DNA of 64,000 bases. Origin: Actinomadura syzygii (lineage in GTDB: Bacteria; Actinomycetota; Actinomycetes; Streptosporangiales; Streptosporangiaceae). Shown piece after piece: positions 51,527-59,384 of this stretch. Numbering within the stretch: the stretch's first letter is position 1; each line of letters begins with the position of its first letter. Location: positions 124,001 through 188,000 of the forward strand of contig NZ_VSFF01000011.1 in assembly GCF_008085905.1 (NCBI RefSeq), written 5' to 3'. The position numbers were made by a program, and so were the translations under genes. The notes under the pieces were generated by a model. The model was not told where the DNA came from. It saw only the letters and a list, made by a program, of their open reading frames with translations, and ran no database searches.

Positions 51527-52633
51527 GTGCCGGATCCGATCGAAGTCCGCAAGATCCCCATCGAGAGCGTGACCGACGCGTCCGGCTTGGCGCGGCTGAT
51601 CGACGACGGCGTCCTGGACGCCGACCGGGTCCTCGCCGTGGTCGGCAAGACCGAGGGCAACGGCGGCGTGAACGACTACACGCGGCTGCTGGCCGACCGC
51701 GCCTTCCGCGAGGTGCTGCTCGACCGGGGCACCCGGACGCCGGACGAGGTGGCGCGCGTCCCGCTGGTGTGGTCGGGCGGCACGGACGGCGTCCTCAGCC
51801 CGCACGCCACCGTGTTCGCCACCGTCGACCCGGCGTCCGCGCCGCGCTCGGACGAGCCGCGCCTGTCGGTCGGCGTCGCGATGAGCGACGTCATCCGGCC
51901 CGAGGACATCGGACGTCCCGCGATGGTGGAGACGGTCGCGGCGGGCGTCCGGGAGGCGATGAAGGCCGCGGGCATCGACGACCCGGCGGACGTCCACTAC
52001 GTGCAGACCAAGACGCCGCTGCTCACCCTCGACACCATCAACGACGCCAAGTCGCGCGGGCACGGCGTCGTCACCGAGGACACCCTCAAGTCCATGGACA
52101 TCTCCAACTCCACGACCGCGCTCGGCATCGCCGTCGCGCTCGGGGAGATCGAGCCGCCGTCCGCGGAGCGGATCCACAAGGACCTGTCGCTGTACTCGTC
52201 GGTGGCGTCCTGCTCGTCCGGCGTGGAACTCGACCGGGCGCAGATCGTCGTCGTCGGGAACGTGCGCGGCGTCGGCGGCCGGTACCGCGCCGGGCACGGT
52301 GTGATGAAGGACGCGCTCGACGCCGACGGGATCTGGGACGCGGTCAGGTCGGCGGGCGTCGACCTCCCGGAGCGCCCGCACCCGTCCGACCTCGGCGACC
52401 GGCTCGTCAACGTGTTCATCAAGTGCGAGGCCGACCCGAGCGGCTCGGTCCGGGGCCGCCGCAACATCATGCTGGACGACTCCGACGTGCACTGGCACCG
52501 GCAGATCAAGGCGTGCGTCGGCGGCGTCGCGGCGTCCGTGACCGGCGATCCGGCCGTGTTCGTGTCGGTCGCGGCCGTGCACCAGGGGCCGTCCGGCGGC
52601 GGCACCGTCGCGGCGATCGCGGACCTCGGCTGA
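51527..52633 (+). CDS. Ring-opening amidohydrolase (barbiturase / cyanuric acid hydrolase family)
   Basis: 368 residues from GTG 51527 with GAGGAG 6-7 nt upstream. The family has three repeating units, each giving a Ser-Lys pair. All six are visible: Lys41 (VVGKTEGNGG) with Ser83 (LVWSGGTDG), Lys162 (YVQTKTPLLT) with Ser231 (SVASCSSGVE), and Lys299 (VFIKCEADPSG) with Ser356 (HQGPSGGGTVAA). It hydrolyses barbiturate (oxidative pyrimidine catabolism) or cyanurate. No triazine, biuret or uracil genes are next to it, so it may feed from or into the nitrogen-heterocycle region at 21-41 kb. The barbiturate/cyanurate choice cannot be made here. Confidence 0.92.
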   Translation: MPDPIEVRKIPIESVTDASGLARLIDDGVLDADRVLAVVGKTEGNGGVNDYTRLLADRAFREVLLDRGTRTPDEVARVPLVWSGGTDGVLSPHATVFATVDPASAPRSDEPRLSVGVAMSDVIRPEDIGRPAMVETVAAGVREAMKAAGIDDPADVHYVQTKTPLLTLDTINDAKSRGHGVVTEDTLKSMDISNSTTALGIAVALGEIEPPSAERIHKDLSLYSSVASCSSGVELDRAQIVVVGNVRGVGGRYRAGHGVMKDALDADGIWDAVRSAGVDLPERPHPSDLGDRLVNVFIKCEADPSGSVRGRRNIMLDDSDVHWHRQIKACVGGVAASVTGDPAVFVSVAAVHQGPSGGGTVAAIADLG

Positions 52634-52687
52634 TCTTCCGGCACGGACAGTATCCGAATAGTCGCCCACCGTGCTCGCCGGAGGATA

Positions 52688-52693
52688 TAGCCT
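52688..52693 (+). promoter_or_regulatory. -10 box of a leaderless promoter for the SseB-like gene
   Basis: TAGCCT within GGATATAGCCT, 7 nt before GTG 52701. Confidence 0.5.
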
Positions 52694-52700
52694 TCCTGGC

Positions 52701-53396
52701 GTGTCCGGACTGACGATTCCCGAACCACAGTTCCCCGGTGACGACGGAAGCGCCGACCCCCGGCTGTGCGAGGCGCTCGCCGGGTACGCCGCCGGGCGCG
52801 TCGGCGCGCACACGGTCTTGCGGCGGCTGCGGAACGCGCGGCTGCTCGTGCCCGTCGTCGCCGTCCTCACCGAGTCCGAGGAGGCGCCGGGCGGGCTGCG
52901 CCGCGAGAAGTCGAGCGACATGGCGGTGCCCACCCTGATGGGCGACGACGGCCGGCGCGGCGTCCTCGGGTTCACCTGCACCGAGACGATGCGGGCGTGG
53001 CGCGCGGACGCCAGGCCGGTCGCCGTCCGCGCCGGGGACGCCTGCCGCGCCGCCCTGGACGAGGGCGCCGACGCCCTGGTCGTGGACGTCGCGGGGCCCG
53101 TCCCGTTCGCCGTGGACGGGCTGCGGCTGCACCTGCTCGCCGAGGGCCGTCCCGTCCCGCCCCCGCACGAGGACCCGGACGTCCTCGCCGCCGTCGACGC
53201 CGCGTTCGGCTCCGACCAGGCGGTCAGCGGCGTCCGCGTCACCGAGGGCACCTCGACCGAGCTGGCCGTCCGGTTCGCGGTGGTCGAGGGGCACGACGAG
53301 CGCCGCACCGTGCAGCGGGTGTCCGACCGGCTCGCCGAGCTGCTGCGCGGCCGCATCGTCGGCGGCGTCGAACTGAGCGTCGTCCGCCGCGGCTGA
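52701..53396 (+). CDS. SseB-family protein
   Basis: 231 residues from GTG 52701; a GTG at 52671 lies upstream of the -10 box and is rejected. The SseB N-terminal-like domain covers about 20-130: LRRLRNARLLVPVVAVLTESE, SSDMAVPTLMGDDGRRGVLGFTC (in part), MRAWRADARPVAVRAGDACRAAL. The C-terminal half includes AVDGLRLHLLAEGRPVPPPHEDPDV and alternates beta and helix. These proteins are widespread in actinomycetes and of unknown role; the name comes from an enterobacterial serine-sensitivity gene. A 75-bp gap with no convincing gene follows. Confidence 0.85.
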   Translation: MSGLTIPEPQFPGDDGSADPRLCEALAGYAAGRVGAHTVLRRLRNARLLVPVVAVLTESEEAPGGLRREKSSDMAVPTLMGDDGRRGVLGFTCTETMRAWRADARPVAVRAGDACRAALDEGADALVVDVAGPVPFAVDGLRLHLLAEGRPVPPPHEDPDVLAAVDAAFGSDQAVSGVRVTEGTSTELAVRFAVVEGHDERRTVQRVSDRLAELLRGRIVGGVELSVVRRG

Positions 53397-53471
53397 AATC
53401 CGCTCGCCCCTCGGGTTCCTCGCCGCCGTGCGCGACATGGCCGCGCCGGTCCTCGACTGGCGGGAGGTCGG

Positions 53472-54491
53472 CTAGCGCCAGGTCGTCGGGAGGCCGTGCG
53501 AGGGGCCCTCGGCGAGGATCGCCGGTCCGCCGTCCGGCCACAGCCGCAGGGTCAGGACGTGCGCCGCGTCGAGGCGGGACGCGTCCGGCCCCTCGAACGA
53601 CAGGTGCGCGAACGGGGCGTCGGCGGTCGCCGCCGCCCCGGCCTGCTCCAGGCGGGCGAGCACGCGGGCGGACTCGTCCGGCGACAGGTACGCCTGCATC
53701 GTCGAGTGCCAGACGACCGTCGCCACGCCTTCGCGGGGCGCGACGCCGTCCAGGAACTCGGCGGCGCCCGCCCGCACGACCGTCGCCGGGACCCGCTCCG
53801 CCACCGCGAACGCCGCGCGCAGCCGCGCGACCCGCGCCGCCTGGTCGGGCCAGACGTACGACAGAAGCCGCCGCCGCGCCTCCGGCGACGCCGGGTCCAG
53901 GGGGTTGAGGTCGCAGCCGCGCCGCTCCACGATCACGAGCCGAGCGTCGACCCGAGGAAGCCCCCGCCAGGCATCCTCCAGGACGACCCCCGCCTCCGGC
54001 CCGTAGGCGCCGCCCTCGTGCAAGATCCGGAAGTGGTCGGCGCGGAGGTTGAGGCCCGCGCTCGCGCCGAGTTCCAGGAGCCTGACCGGGAGGCCGGTGG
54101 CGGCGGCGACCGCGAGGAGGCCGCCGATCAGCGGGGCGGCCCGTCCGACCTCGTTGGTCTGCGGCGGGTCGGCGAGCCCGGCGCGGACCTCCGGGGCGTG
54201 CTCGACCAGCGCGTCGCGGAACGCGGGCCAGGCGGCGAGCGGGTCCTTCGCGCCGCCCGCCGTCGGGTAGTGCGCGGCCAGGCCGGGCGCCCGTCCCTCC
54301 AGGACGAGGCGGTGCACGGCCCCGAGCATCCCGAGGACGAACCCGGGGCCCGTCCGGTCGCCGAGTACGTCCGCGACCGCCGTGCCCGGGTCGTCCGCCG
54401 CCCGCGCGAGCAGCTCCGCGTACATCGGCGAACCCAGCTCCGCGCACGCCCCCGCCTGCGCGAGCAGCCCCCTTCGCAGCGCCCCCGTCAT
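53472..54491 (-). CDS. DUF2332 family protein
   Basis: 339 residues from ATG 54491. Matches the actinobacterial DUF2332 family: N-terminal helices (SPMYAELLARAADDPGTAVAD), then LLELGASAGLNLRADHFRILH, ERRGCDLNPLDPASPEARRRLLSYVWPDQAARVARL (in part: GCDLNPLDPASPEARRRL), VVWHSTMQAYLSPDE, and LSFEGPD near the end. The ELGASAGLNL block looks like a SAM-binding glycine motif, so a methyltransferase-like fold is plausible, but no activity is known. Divergent from aroC with a CG-rich palindrome between them. Confidence 0.87.
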   Translation of the reverse strand: MTGALRRGLLAQAGACAELGSPMYAELLARAADDPGTAVADVLGDRTGPGFVLGMLGAVHRLVLEGRAPGLAAHYPTAGGAKDPLAAWPAFRDALVEHAPEVRAGLADPPQTNEVGRAAPLIGGLLAVAAATGLPVRLLELGASAGLNLRADHFRILHEGGAYGPEAGVVLEDAWRGLPRVDARLVIVERRGCDLNPLDPASPEARRRLLSYVWPDQAARVARLRAAFAVAERVPATVVRAGAAEFLDGVAPREGVATVVWHSTMQAYLSPDESARVLARLEQAGAAATADAPFAHLSFEGPDASRLDAAHVLTLRLWPDGGPAILAEGPSHGLPTTWR

Positions 54492-54526
54492 CGCGACACC
54501 CCCCGGCCAGCCTCTCAGATGGTGGA

Positions 54527-54541
54527 CGCCCGTCACGGGCG
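54527..54541. promoter_or_regulatory. Palindrome in the aroC/DUF2332 divergent gap
   Basis: CGCCCG-TCA-CGGGCG, 15 bp upstream of the aroC -10 box, where it would cover the -35 region. Candidate operator for the aro operon. Confidence 0.4.
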
Positions 54542-54556
54542 CGCGGCGGGACTCAA

Positions 54557-54562
54557 TAGGAT
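54557..54562 (+). promoter_or_regulatory. -10 box of a leaderless promoter for aroC
   Basis: TAGGAT, 7 nt before ATG 54570. Confidence 0.55.
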
Positions 54563-54569
54563 CGGGGGC

Positions 54570-55748
54570 ATGCTGCGCTGGTTGACCGCTGGTGAGTCCC
54601 ACGGCCCGGCCCTCACCGCGATCGTGGAGGGGCTGCCGGCCGGCGTGCGCGTGACCTCGGCGGACATCGCCGAGGAGCTGCGCCGCCGGCGGCTCGGGCA
54701 CGGGCGGGGCGCCCGGATGAAGTTCGAGCAGGACGAGGTGACGATCGTCGGCGGCGTCCGGCACGGGACGACGCTCGGCGGCCCGGTCGCGATCGAGGTC
54801 GGGAACACCGAGTGGCCGAAGTGGGAGACGGTCATGTCGGCCGACCCCGTCGACGCCGCCGTCCTGGAGGCGCAGGCGCGCAACGCGCCGCTGTCGCAGC
54901 CGCGTCCCGGCCACGCCGACCTGGTCGGCATGCAGAAGTACGGGTTCGACGACGCGCGGCCGGTGCTGGAGCGGGCGAGCGCGCGCGAGACCGCCGCGCG
55001 GGTCGCGCTCGGGACGGTCGCCAAGGCGTTCCTCAAGCAGGCGCTCGGCGTGGACGTCCTCAGCCACGTGGTCGCGCTCGGCGAGGTCGAGGCGCCCGCG
55101 GACGCCCTGCCCGAGCCCGGCGACCTCGCGCTGGTCGACGAGAGCCCGGTGCGCTGCTTCGACGCGGAGACGTCCGAGCGGATGGTCGCGCACGTCGACG
55201 AGATGAAGCGGGCTGGCGACACGCTCGGCGGCGTCGTGGAGGTGCTCGCCTACGGGCTGCCGCCCGGCCTCGGCAGCCACGTCCACTGGGACCGGCGGCT
55301 CGACGCCCGGCTCGCCGGGGCGCTGATGGGCGTCCAGGCGATCAAGGGCGTGGAGCTCGGCGACGGGTTCACCACCGCGCGGCGGCCCGGGTCCCGCGCG
55401 CACGACGAGATCGACGCCACCCCGGACGGCATCCGCCGCCGCACGAACCGCGCGGGGGGCGTCGAGGGCGGCATGACGACCGGCGAGCCGCTGCGCGTGC
55501 GCGCCGCGATGAAGCCGATCTCGACGGTGCCGCGGCGGCTCGACACCATCGACGTGAGGACGGGCGAGCCCGCGAAGGCGATCAACCAGCGCAGCGACGT
55601 CACCGCCGTGCCCGCGGCCGGGGTGGTCGCGGAGGCGATGGTCGCGCTGGTCCTCGCCGACGCGGCGCTGGAGAAGTTCGGCGGCGACTCCGCCGAGGAG
55701 ACCGCCCGCAACCTGCGGGGATACCTGTCCTCGCTGACCATCAAGTGA
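54570..55748 (+). CDS. aroC: Chorismate synthase
   Basis: Last step of the shikimate pathway, 5-enolpyruvylshikimate 3-phosphate to chorismate, with reduced FMN. 392 residues beginning MLRWLTAGESHGPALTAIVEG, the first family signature. Others: RRRLGHGRGARMKFEQDEV, SARETAARVALGTVAKAFL, and RTNRAGGVEGGMTTGEPL, with conserved His and Arg residues in place. First gene of aroC-aroK-aroB-aroQ; leaderless start. The 33-bp gap to aroK is short enough for one transcript. Confidence 0.97.
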   Translation: MLRWLTAGESHGPALTAIVEGLPAGVRVTSADIAEELRRRRLGHGRGARMKFEQDEVTIVGGVRHGTTLGGPVAIEVGNTEWPKWETVMSADPVDAAVLEAQARNAPLSQPRPGHADLVGMQKYGFDDARPVLERASARETAARVALGTVAKAFLKQALGVDVLSHVVALGEVEAPADALPEPGDLALVDESPVRCFDAETSERMVAHVDEMKRAGDTLGGVVEVLAYGLPPGLGSHVHWDRRLDARLAGALMGVQAIKGVELGDGFTTARRPGSRAHDEIDATPDGIRRRTNRAGGVEGGMTTGEPLRVRAAMKPISTVPRRLDTIDVRTGEPAKAINQRSDVTAVPAAGVVAEAMVALVLADAALEKFGGDSAEETARNLRGYLSSLTIK

Positions 55749-55781
55749 GCTGACGACCAACTGGACGGGACGCGCTGACCC

Positions 55782-56291
55782 ATGCGACCGAAGGCAGTGA
55801 TCATCGGGCCGCCCGGCTCGGGCAAGACCACGATCGGCGGCGCGCTCGCGGACCGGCTCGGCGTCCCGCTGCGCGACACCGACGCCGACGTCGAGCGGGC
55901 CGCGGGCAAGCCGATCGGCGAGATCTTCATCGACGACGGCGAGGAGCGGTTCCGCGAGCTCGAGGCGGCGGCCGTCGCGGTGGCGCTCGCCGAGCACCCG
56001 GGCGTCGTCGCGCTGGGCGGCGGCGCGGTGCTGGCGGCGCAGACGCAGGAGCTGCTCGCCGGGCAGAGCGTCGTCTACCTGCGGGTCGGGCTGGCCGAGG
56101 CGATCAAGCGGGTGGGCCTGGCGTCGGCGCGGCCGCTGCTCGTGCTGAACCCGCGCAGCCAGATGCGCAAGCTGCTGGAGGAGCGCCTCCCGATCTACCA
56201 GCGGCTCGGCACGATCGAGGTCGACACCGACGGGCGCGAGCCCGCCGAGATCGTCGAGGAGATCGCGAAGGCCCTGGAGGGCACGGCGTGA
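55782..56291 (+). CDS. aroK: Shikimate kinase
   Basis: Phosphorylates shikimate at O3. 169 residues. Walker A is IIGPPGSGKTTIG (residues 7-19), shikimate-binding residues are in RDTDADVERAAGKPIGEIF (Asp) and RFRELEAAAV (Arg), the Walker-B-like loop is ALGGGAVL, and the lid Arg is in ARPLLV. Overlaps aroB by 4 bp. Confidence 0.96.
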   Translation: MRPKAVIIGPPGSGKTTIGGALADRLGVPLRDTDADVERAAGKPIGEIFIDDGEERFRELEAAAVAVALAEHPGVVALGGGAVLAAQTQELLAGQSVVYLRVGLAEAIKRVGLASARPLLVLNPRSQMRKLLEERLPIYQRLGTIEVDTDGREPAEIVEEIAKALEGTA

Positions 56292-57361
56292 CACGGTCGC
56301 GGGTCCACGTGGGCGGCCCCGAGCCGTACGACGTCGTGATCGGGACGGGCGTCCTCGGCGAGCTGCCCGGCATGGTCGGCGACCGGGTGCGCGCCGTGGC
56401 GGTCGTCCACGCCGAGGGGCTTCCGCAGATCGCGCGTCCCGTCTGCCGGGTGCTCGAACAGGCCGGGTACGCGGTGCACGCGCTGCCCGTCCCGGACGGC
56501 GAGGCCGCGAAGGAGGTCGGCGTCCTCGCCGGGCTGTGGTCGTCGTTCGCCCGGCTCGGCATGACCAGGACGGACGTCGTCGTCGGCGTCGGCGGCGGCG
56601 CCACCACCGACCTCGCCGGGTTCGCGGCGGCGTCGTGGCTGCGCGGGGTACGGGCGGTGCTCGTCCCGACGACGCTGCTCGGCATGGTCGACGCGGCGGT
56701 CGGCGGCAAGACCGGGATCAACGTGCCGGAGGGCAAGAACCTCGTCGGCGCGTTCCACCCGCCGACGGGCGTCCTGTGCGACCTGACGACGCTGATGACG
56801 ATGCCGCGCGAGGACTACGTCAGCGGCCTCGCGGAGATCATCAAGGCCGGGTTCATCGCGGACCCGGCCATCCTCGACCTGGTCGAGGACGACCCGAAGG
56901 GCGCCGCCAACCCGGACGGCCCGCACACCCGCGAGCTGGTCGAACGCGCCGTCAAGGTCAAGGCCGACGTGGTGTCGGCCGACCTGAGGGAGAGCGGGCT
57001 CCGGGAGATCCTGAACTACGGGCACACCCTCGCGCACGCCATCGAGAAGGCCGAGGACTACCGGTTCCGGCACGGCCACGCCGTCGCCATCGGCATGGTG
57101 TACGCCGCCGAACTGGCCCGGCTCGCCGGACGGCTGCCCGCCGATGTCGTCCGGCGGCACCGCGACGTCCTCGCCTCCGTCGGCCTGCCCGTCTCCTACG
57201 CCGCCGACTGGGCGGGCCTGCGCGCCACGATGACCGTCGACAAGAAGTCGCGCGGGACGACGCTGCGGTTCGTCGTCCTGGACGGCGTCGCCAAGCCCGG
57301 CCGCCTGGAGGGCCCTGACGAGGAACTCCTCGCGGCGGCATATCGAGAGGTCTCTCGATGA
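56288..57361 (+). CDS. aroB: 3-dehydroquinate synthase
   Basis: Forms the first carbocycle of the shikimate pathway, NAD- and metal-dependent. 357 residues, GTG 56288 overlapping the aroK stop (GTGA). Signatures: VVGVGGGATTDLAGFAAASW (NAD loop), PTTLLGMVDAAVGGKTGIN, EIIKAGFIADPAIL, and metal ligands in LNYGHTLAHAIEK and RHGHAVAIGMVYA. The stop is followed by 76 bp that hold a G-rich palindrome before aroQ. Confidence 0.97.
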   Translation: MTRSRVHVGGPEPYDVVIGTGVLGELPGMVGDRVRAVAVVHAEGLPQIARPVCRVLEQAGYAVHALPVPDGEAAKEVGVLAGLWSSFARLGMTRTDVVVGVGGGATTDLAGFAAASWLRGVRAVLVPTTLLGMVDAAVGGKTGINVPEGKNLVGAFHPPTGVLCDLTTLMTMPREDYVSGLAEIIKAGFIADPAILDLVEDDPKGAANPDGPHTRELVERAVKVKADVVSADLRESGLREILNYGHTLAHAIEKAEDYRFRHGHAVAIGMVYAAELARLAGRLPADVVRRHRDVLASVGLPVSYAADWAGLRATMTVDKKSRGTTLRFVVLDGVAKPGRLEGPDEELLAAAYREVSR

Positions 57362-57395
57362 CCGGAGCGGAGCGAGGATCATCGGGAGACCGATC

Positions 57396-57424
57396 CACGG
57401 GGGTCTGGGGGGCGTCCCCCAGAG
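57396..57424 (+). repeat. G-rich palindrome between aroB and aroQ
   Basis: CACGGGGGTCTGGGGGG-CG-TCCCCCAGAGAGG. GGGGG pairs with CCCCC around GCGT, and CTGGGGG with CCCCCAG extends the stem. It runs in the sense of the aro operon. The sequence before it (CCGGAGCGGAGCGAGG) resembles the flank of the allH/allF copy. The aroQ ribosome binding site GAGGAGG follows at once. Confidence 0.8.
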
Positions 57425-57437
57425 AGGAGGTGTCCCG

Positions 57438-57887
57438 GTGACGCGCGTGTTCGTGTTGAACGGGCCCAACCTGCGGCGCCTCGGGATCCGCGAGCCGGAC
57501 AAGTACGGGACGACGACCTTCGACGAGCTGGCCGCGCTGTGCCGGGACGCGGGCCGCCGCCTCGACCTGAACGTCGAGGTCAGGCAGACCGACGACGAGG
57601 CCGAGATGCTGCGCTGGGTGCACGAGGCGGCGGACGGGCGCATCCCCGTGGTGCTGAACCCGGCCGCCTTCACCCACTACTCGTACGCGCTGCGGGACGC
57701 CCTCGCCCAGCTCACCGCGCCGCTGGTGGAGGTGCACATCACCAACCCGGCGACGCGCGAGGAGTTCCGGCACACGTCCGTCGTCGCGGGCGTCGCGACC
57801 GGGACGATCGCCGGGTTCGGGACGATGTCCTACGTCCTCGCGTTGCAGGCCGTCGCGGAGCTGACCGCCGAGAACGCCGCGTCCTAG
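57438..57887 (+). CDS. aroQ: 3-dehydroquinate dehydratase, type II
   Basis: 149 residues, GTG 57438, with GAGAGGAGG upstream. Type II signatures: LNGPNLRRLGIREPDKYGTTT with catalytic Arg and Tyr on the lid, VVLNPAAFTHYSYALRDAL with the substrate Asn, and LVEVHITNPATREEFRHTS. The catalytic Glu-x-His (EVH) and the two Arg are kept, but the usual SN(V/I)HAREEFR is TNPATREEFR, so the second His of this loop is missing. The normal dodecamer enzyme converts 3-dehydroquinate to 3-dehydroshikimate. Fourth gene of the aro operon. Confidence 0.94.
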   Translation: MTRVFVLNGPNLRRLGIREPDKYGTTTFDELAALCRDAGRRLDLNVEVRQTDDEAEMLRWVHEAADGRIPVVLNPAAFTHYSYALRDALAQLTAPLVEVHITNPATREEFRHTSVVAGVATGTIAGFGTMSYVLALQAVAELTAENAAS

Positions 57888-57900
57888 GTTCCTCGGCGAT

Positions 57901-58476
57901 CTAGGTCTCCACCGCGGCGCGCCGCGCCATGTCCTTGAGCTCGGCGACGACGTCGTCCAGCGGGGCGACGTCGCGGTGGGCGCGGCACAGGATCGTCGCG
58001 CCCTCGACGGCGGCGACGATCAGCCGGGCGAGGCGGGCGGCGCGGTCGTCCGGGACGCCCGCGTTGCCGAGCCCGGTGGCGAGGGTGTCCTCCCAGCGTC
58101 CGAACGCGGCCGCCGCCGCGGCGGCGAGCTGCGGCGCGTCGTCGTGGCACTCGACGGTGACGGCGACGACGGGGCAGCCCGCGCGGAACCCGCTCTTGAA
58201 CAGCACCTGCCGCCACCAGCCGACGAACGCGTCCACGGCGGACGCGGCGTCGCCGCCCTCGGTGGCCGCGAGGATGCCCGCGTTGAGGAAGTCGCCCGCG
58301 TACCGGACGGCCTCCTCCGCGAGCTGCGCCTTGCCGTCCGGGAAGTGGTGGTAGATCGACCCGCGCGGCGCGCCGCTGTGCGCGATGACGTCGCGGAACC
58401 CGGTGCCGCTGTAGCCGCGCTCGCGGAACAGGTAGGCGGCGCTGCGGACCATGCGTTCCCGGCTGTCCCTGCCCAT
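57901..58476 (-). CDS. TetR-family transcriptional regulator
   Basis: 191 residues from ATG 58476; an ATG at 58500 is upstream of the -10 box. DNA-binding region: SRERMVRSAAYLFRERGYSGTGFRDVIAHSGAPRGSIYHHFPDGKAQLAEEAV (in part: SGAPRGSIYHHFPDGKAQL), typical of the YxaF/LmrA-type TetR group. The C-terminal domain has GCPVVAVTVECHDDAPQL, a pattern of that group. Divergent from the enoyl-CoA hydratase gene with three palindromes in between, which it probably binds. Confidence 0.9.
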   Translation of the reverse strand: MGRDSRERMVRSAAYLFRERGYSGTGFRDVIAHSGAPRGSIYHHFPDGKAQLAEEAVRYAGDFLNAGILAATEGGDAASAVDAFVGWWRQVLFKSGFRAGCPVVAVTVECHDDAPQLAAAAAAAFGRWEDTLATGLGNAGVPDDRAARLARLIVAAVEGATILCRAHRDVAPLDDVVAELKDMARRAAVET

Positions 58477-58483
58477 GCCCCCG

Positions 58484-58489
58484 ATTATG
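58484..58489 (-). promoter_or_regulatory. -10 box of a leaderless promoter for the second tetR gene
   Basis: CATAAT on the minus strand, 7 nt before ATG 58476, overlapped by the palindrome ATGA-CAT-TCAT (58487-58497), so binding there would block the promoter. Confidence 0.5.
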
Positions 58490-58518
58490 ACATTCATCAT
58501 ATGGTCTGCGCGTTGTCC

Positions 58519-58560
58519 ATGACGGACGTCATAGCGATCGCCGGTTATGACGGACGTCAT
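58519..58560. promoter_or_regulatory. Two identical 14-bp palindromes, likely TetR operators
   Basis: ATGACG-GA-CGTCAT at 58519-58532 and at 58547-58560, 28 bp apart centre to centre, in the gap between tetR and the enoyl-CoA hydratase. A related shorter palindrome (58487-58497) sits on the tetR -10 box. Confidence 0.75.
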
Positions 58561-58632
58561 GCCGAAGCCCCGGTCGCCCCGGCCTGCTACCCGCGAGTAG
58601 GGTCGGGGCGGGCACGGACGAAGGAGAGCCTC

Positions 58633-59298
58633 GTGATCGACCTCCAGCGCGACGGAGACGTGTACGTCCTGCGGTTCGACGCGGGCGAGAACCGCTTCGG
58701 GCCGGACTTCCTCGCCGCCGTCGAGGACGCGCTCGACACCGTCGCGAAGAACGACGGCCCCGGCGCGCTCGTCACCGCCGGGACCGGCAAGTTCTACTCC
58801 AACGGCCTCGACCTGGACTGGCTCGGCGCCCACCGGGACGAGTTCGAGCCCTACCTCGGCCGCGTCCACGCCCTGTACGCGCGGCTCCTGACGCTGCCGA
58901 TGCCCACGGTCGCCGCGGTCAACGGGCACGCCTTCGCGGGCGGCGCGATGCTCGCCCTCGCCCACGACTTCACCGTCATGCGGACCGACCGCGGCTACTT
59001 CTGCCTGCCCGAGGTCGACCTCGGGATGAGCTTCACGCCGGGGATGAGCGCGCTGATCAGGGCCCGGCTGTCCGCCGCGACGGCTCACGAGGCGATGATC
59101 ACCGGTCGCCGGTACACGGCGGACGAGGCGCGCGCGGCGGGGATCGTCCAGCGGACCGCCGCCGAGGCCGACGTGCTCCCGGCCGCCGTCGAACTGGCCG
59201 CGTCCCTCGCCGCCAAGAACGGCACGGTGGTCGGCGAGATCCGCACCGGCATGTACGGCCCGGCCCTCGCCGCCCTGAACGGCCCCCCGCTCGGCTGA
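58633..59298 (+). CDS. Enoyl-CoA hydratase/isomerase family protein
   Basis: 221 residues from GTG 58633 with AAGGAGAG upstream. Crotonase fold: GALVTAGTGKFYSNGLDLDWL (oxyanion loop), VAAVNGHAFAGGAMLALAHDF (second oxyanion loop and CoA site), and GYFCLPEVDLGMSFTPGMSALI. The active-site Glu of PEVDLG suits a delta3-delta2 enoyl-CoA isomerase better than a classical two-Glu hydratase. Probably fatty acid or acyl-CoA breakdown, repressed by the divergent TetR protein. The stop codon lies inside a 12-bp sequence repeated 13 bp later. Confidence 0.9.
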   Translation: MIDLQRDGDVYVLRFDAGENRFGPDFLAAVEDALDTVAKNDGPGALVTAGTGKFYSNGLDLDWLGAHRDEFEPYLGRVHALYARLLTLPMPTVAAVNGHAFAGGAMLALAHDFTVMRTDRGYFCLPEVDLGMSFTPGMSALIRARLSAATAHEAMITGRRYTADEARAAGIVQRTAAEADVLPAAVELAASLAAKNGTVVGEIRTGMYGPALAALNGPPLG

Positions 59299-59313
59299 CC
59301 GGCTCGGCTGACC
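59289..59313 (+). repeat. 12-bp direct duplication over the stop codon of the enoyl-CoA hydratase gene
   Basis: GCTCGGCTGACC at 59289-59300 and 59302-59313, period 13 bp. The first copy contains the in-frame TGA. Confidence 0.8.
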
Positions 59314-59384
59314 CTGCCGGTGAGCGGCGCGGCCCGGGTAGGTTACCGTCGCCTGGAATCGGATTCGGTTAGGGAGGGACGCCC

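Noticed and set aside
53395..53475. Open run of about 26 codons (ending MAAPVLDWREVG) in the gap after the SseB-like gene
   Set aside because: Too short, overlapping the SseB end, no start with a ribosome binding site. It could be the remnant of a longer gene end, but nothing supports this.
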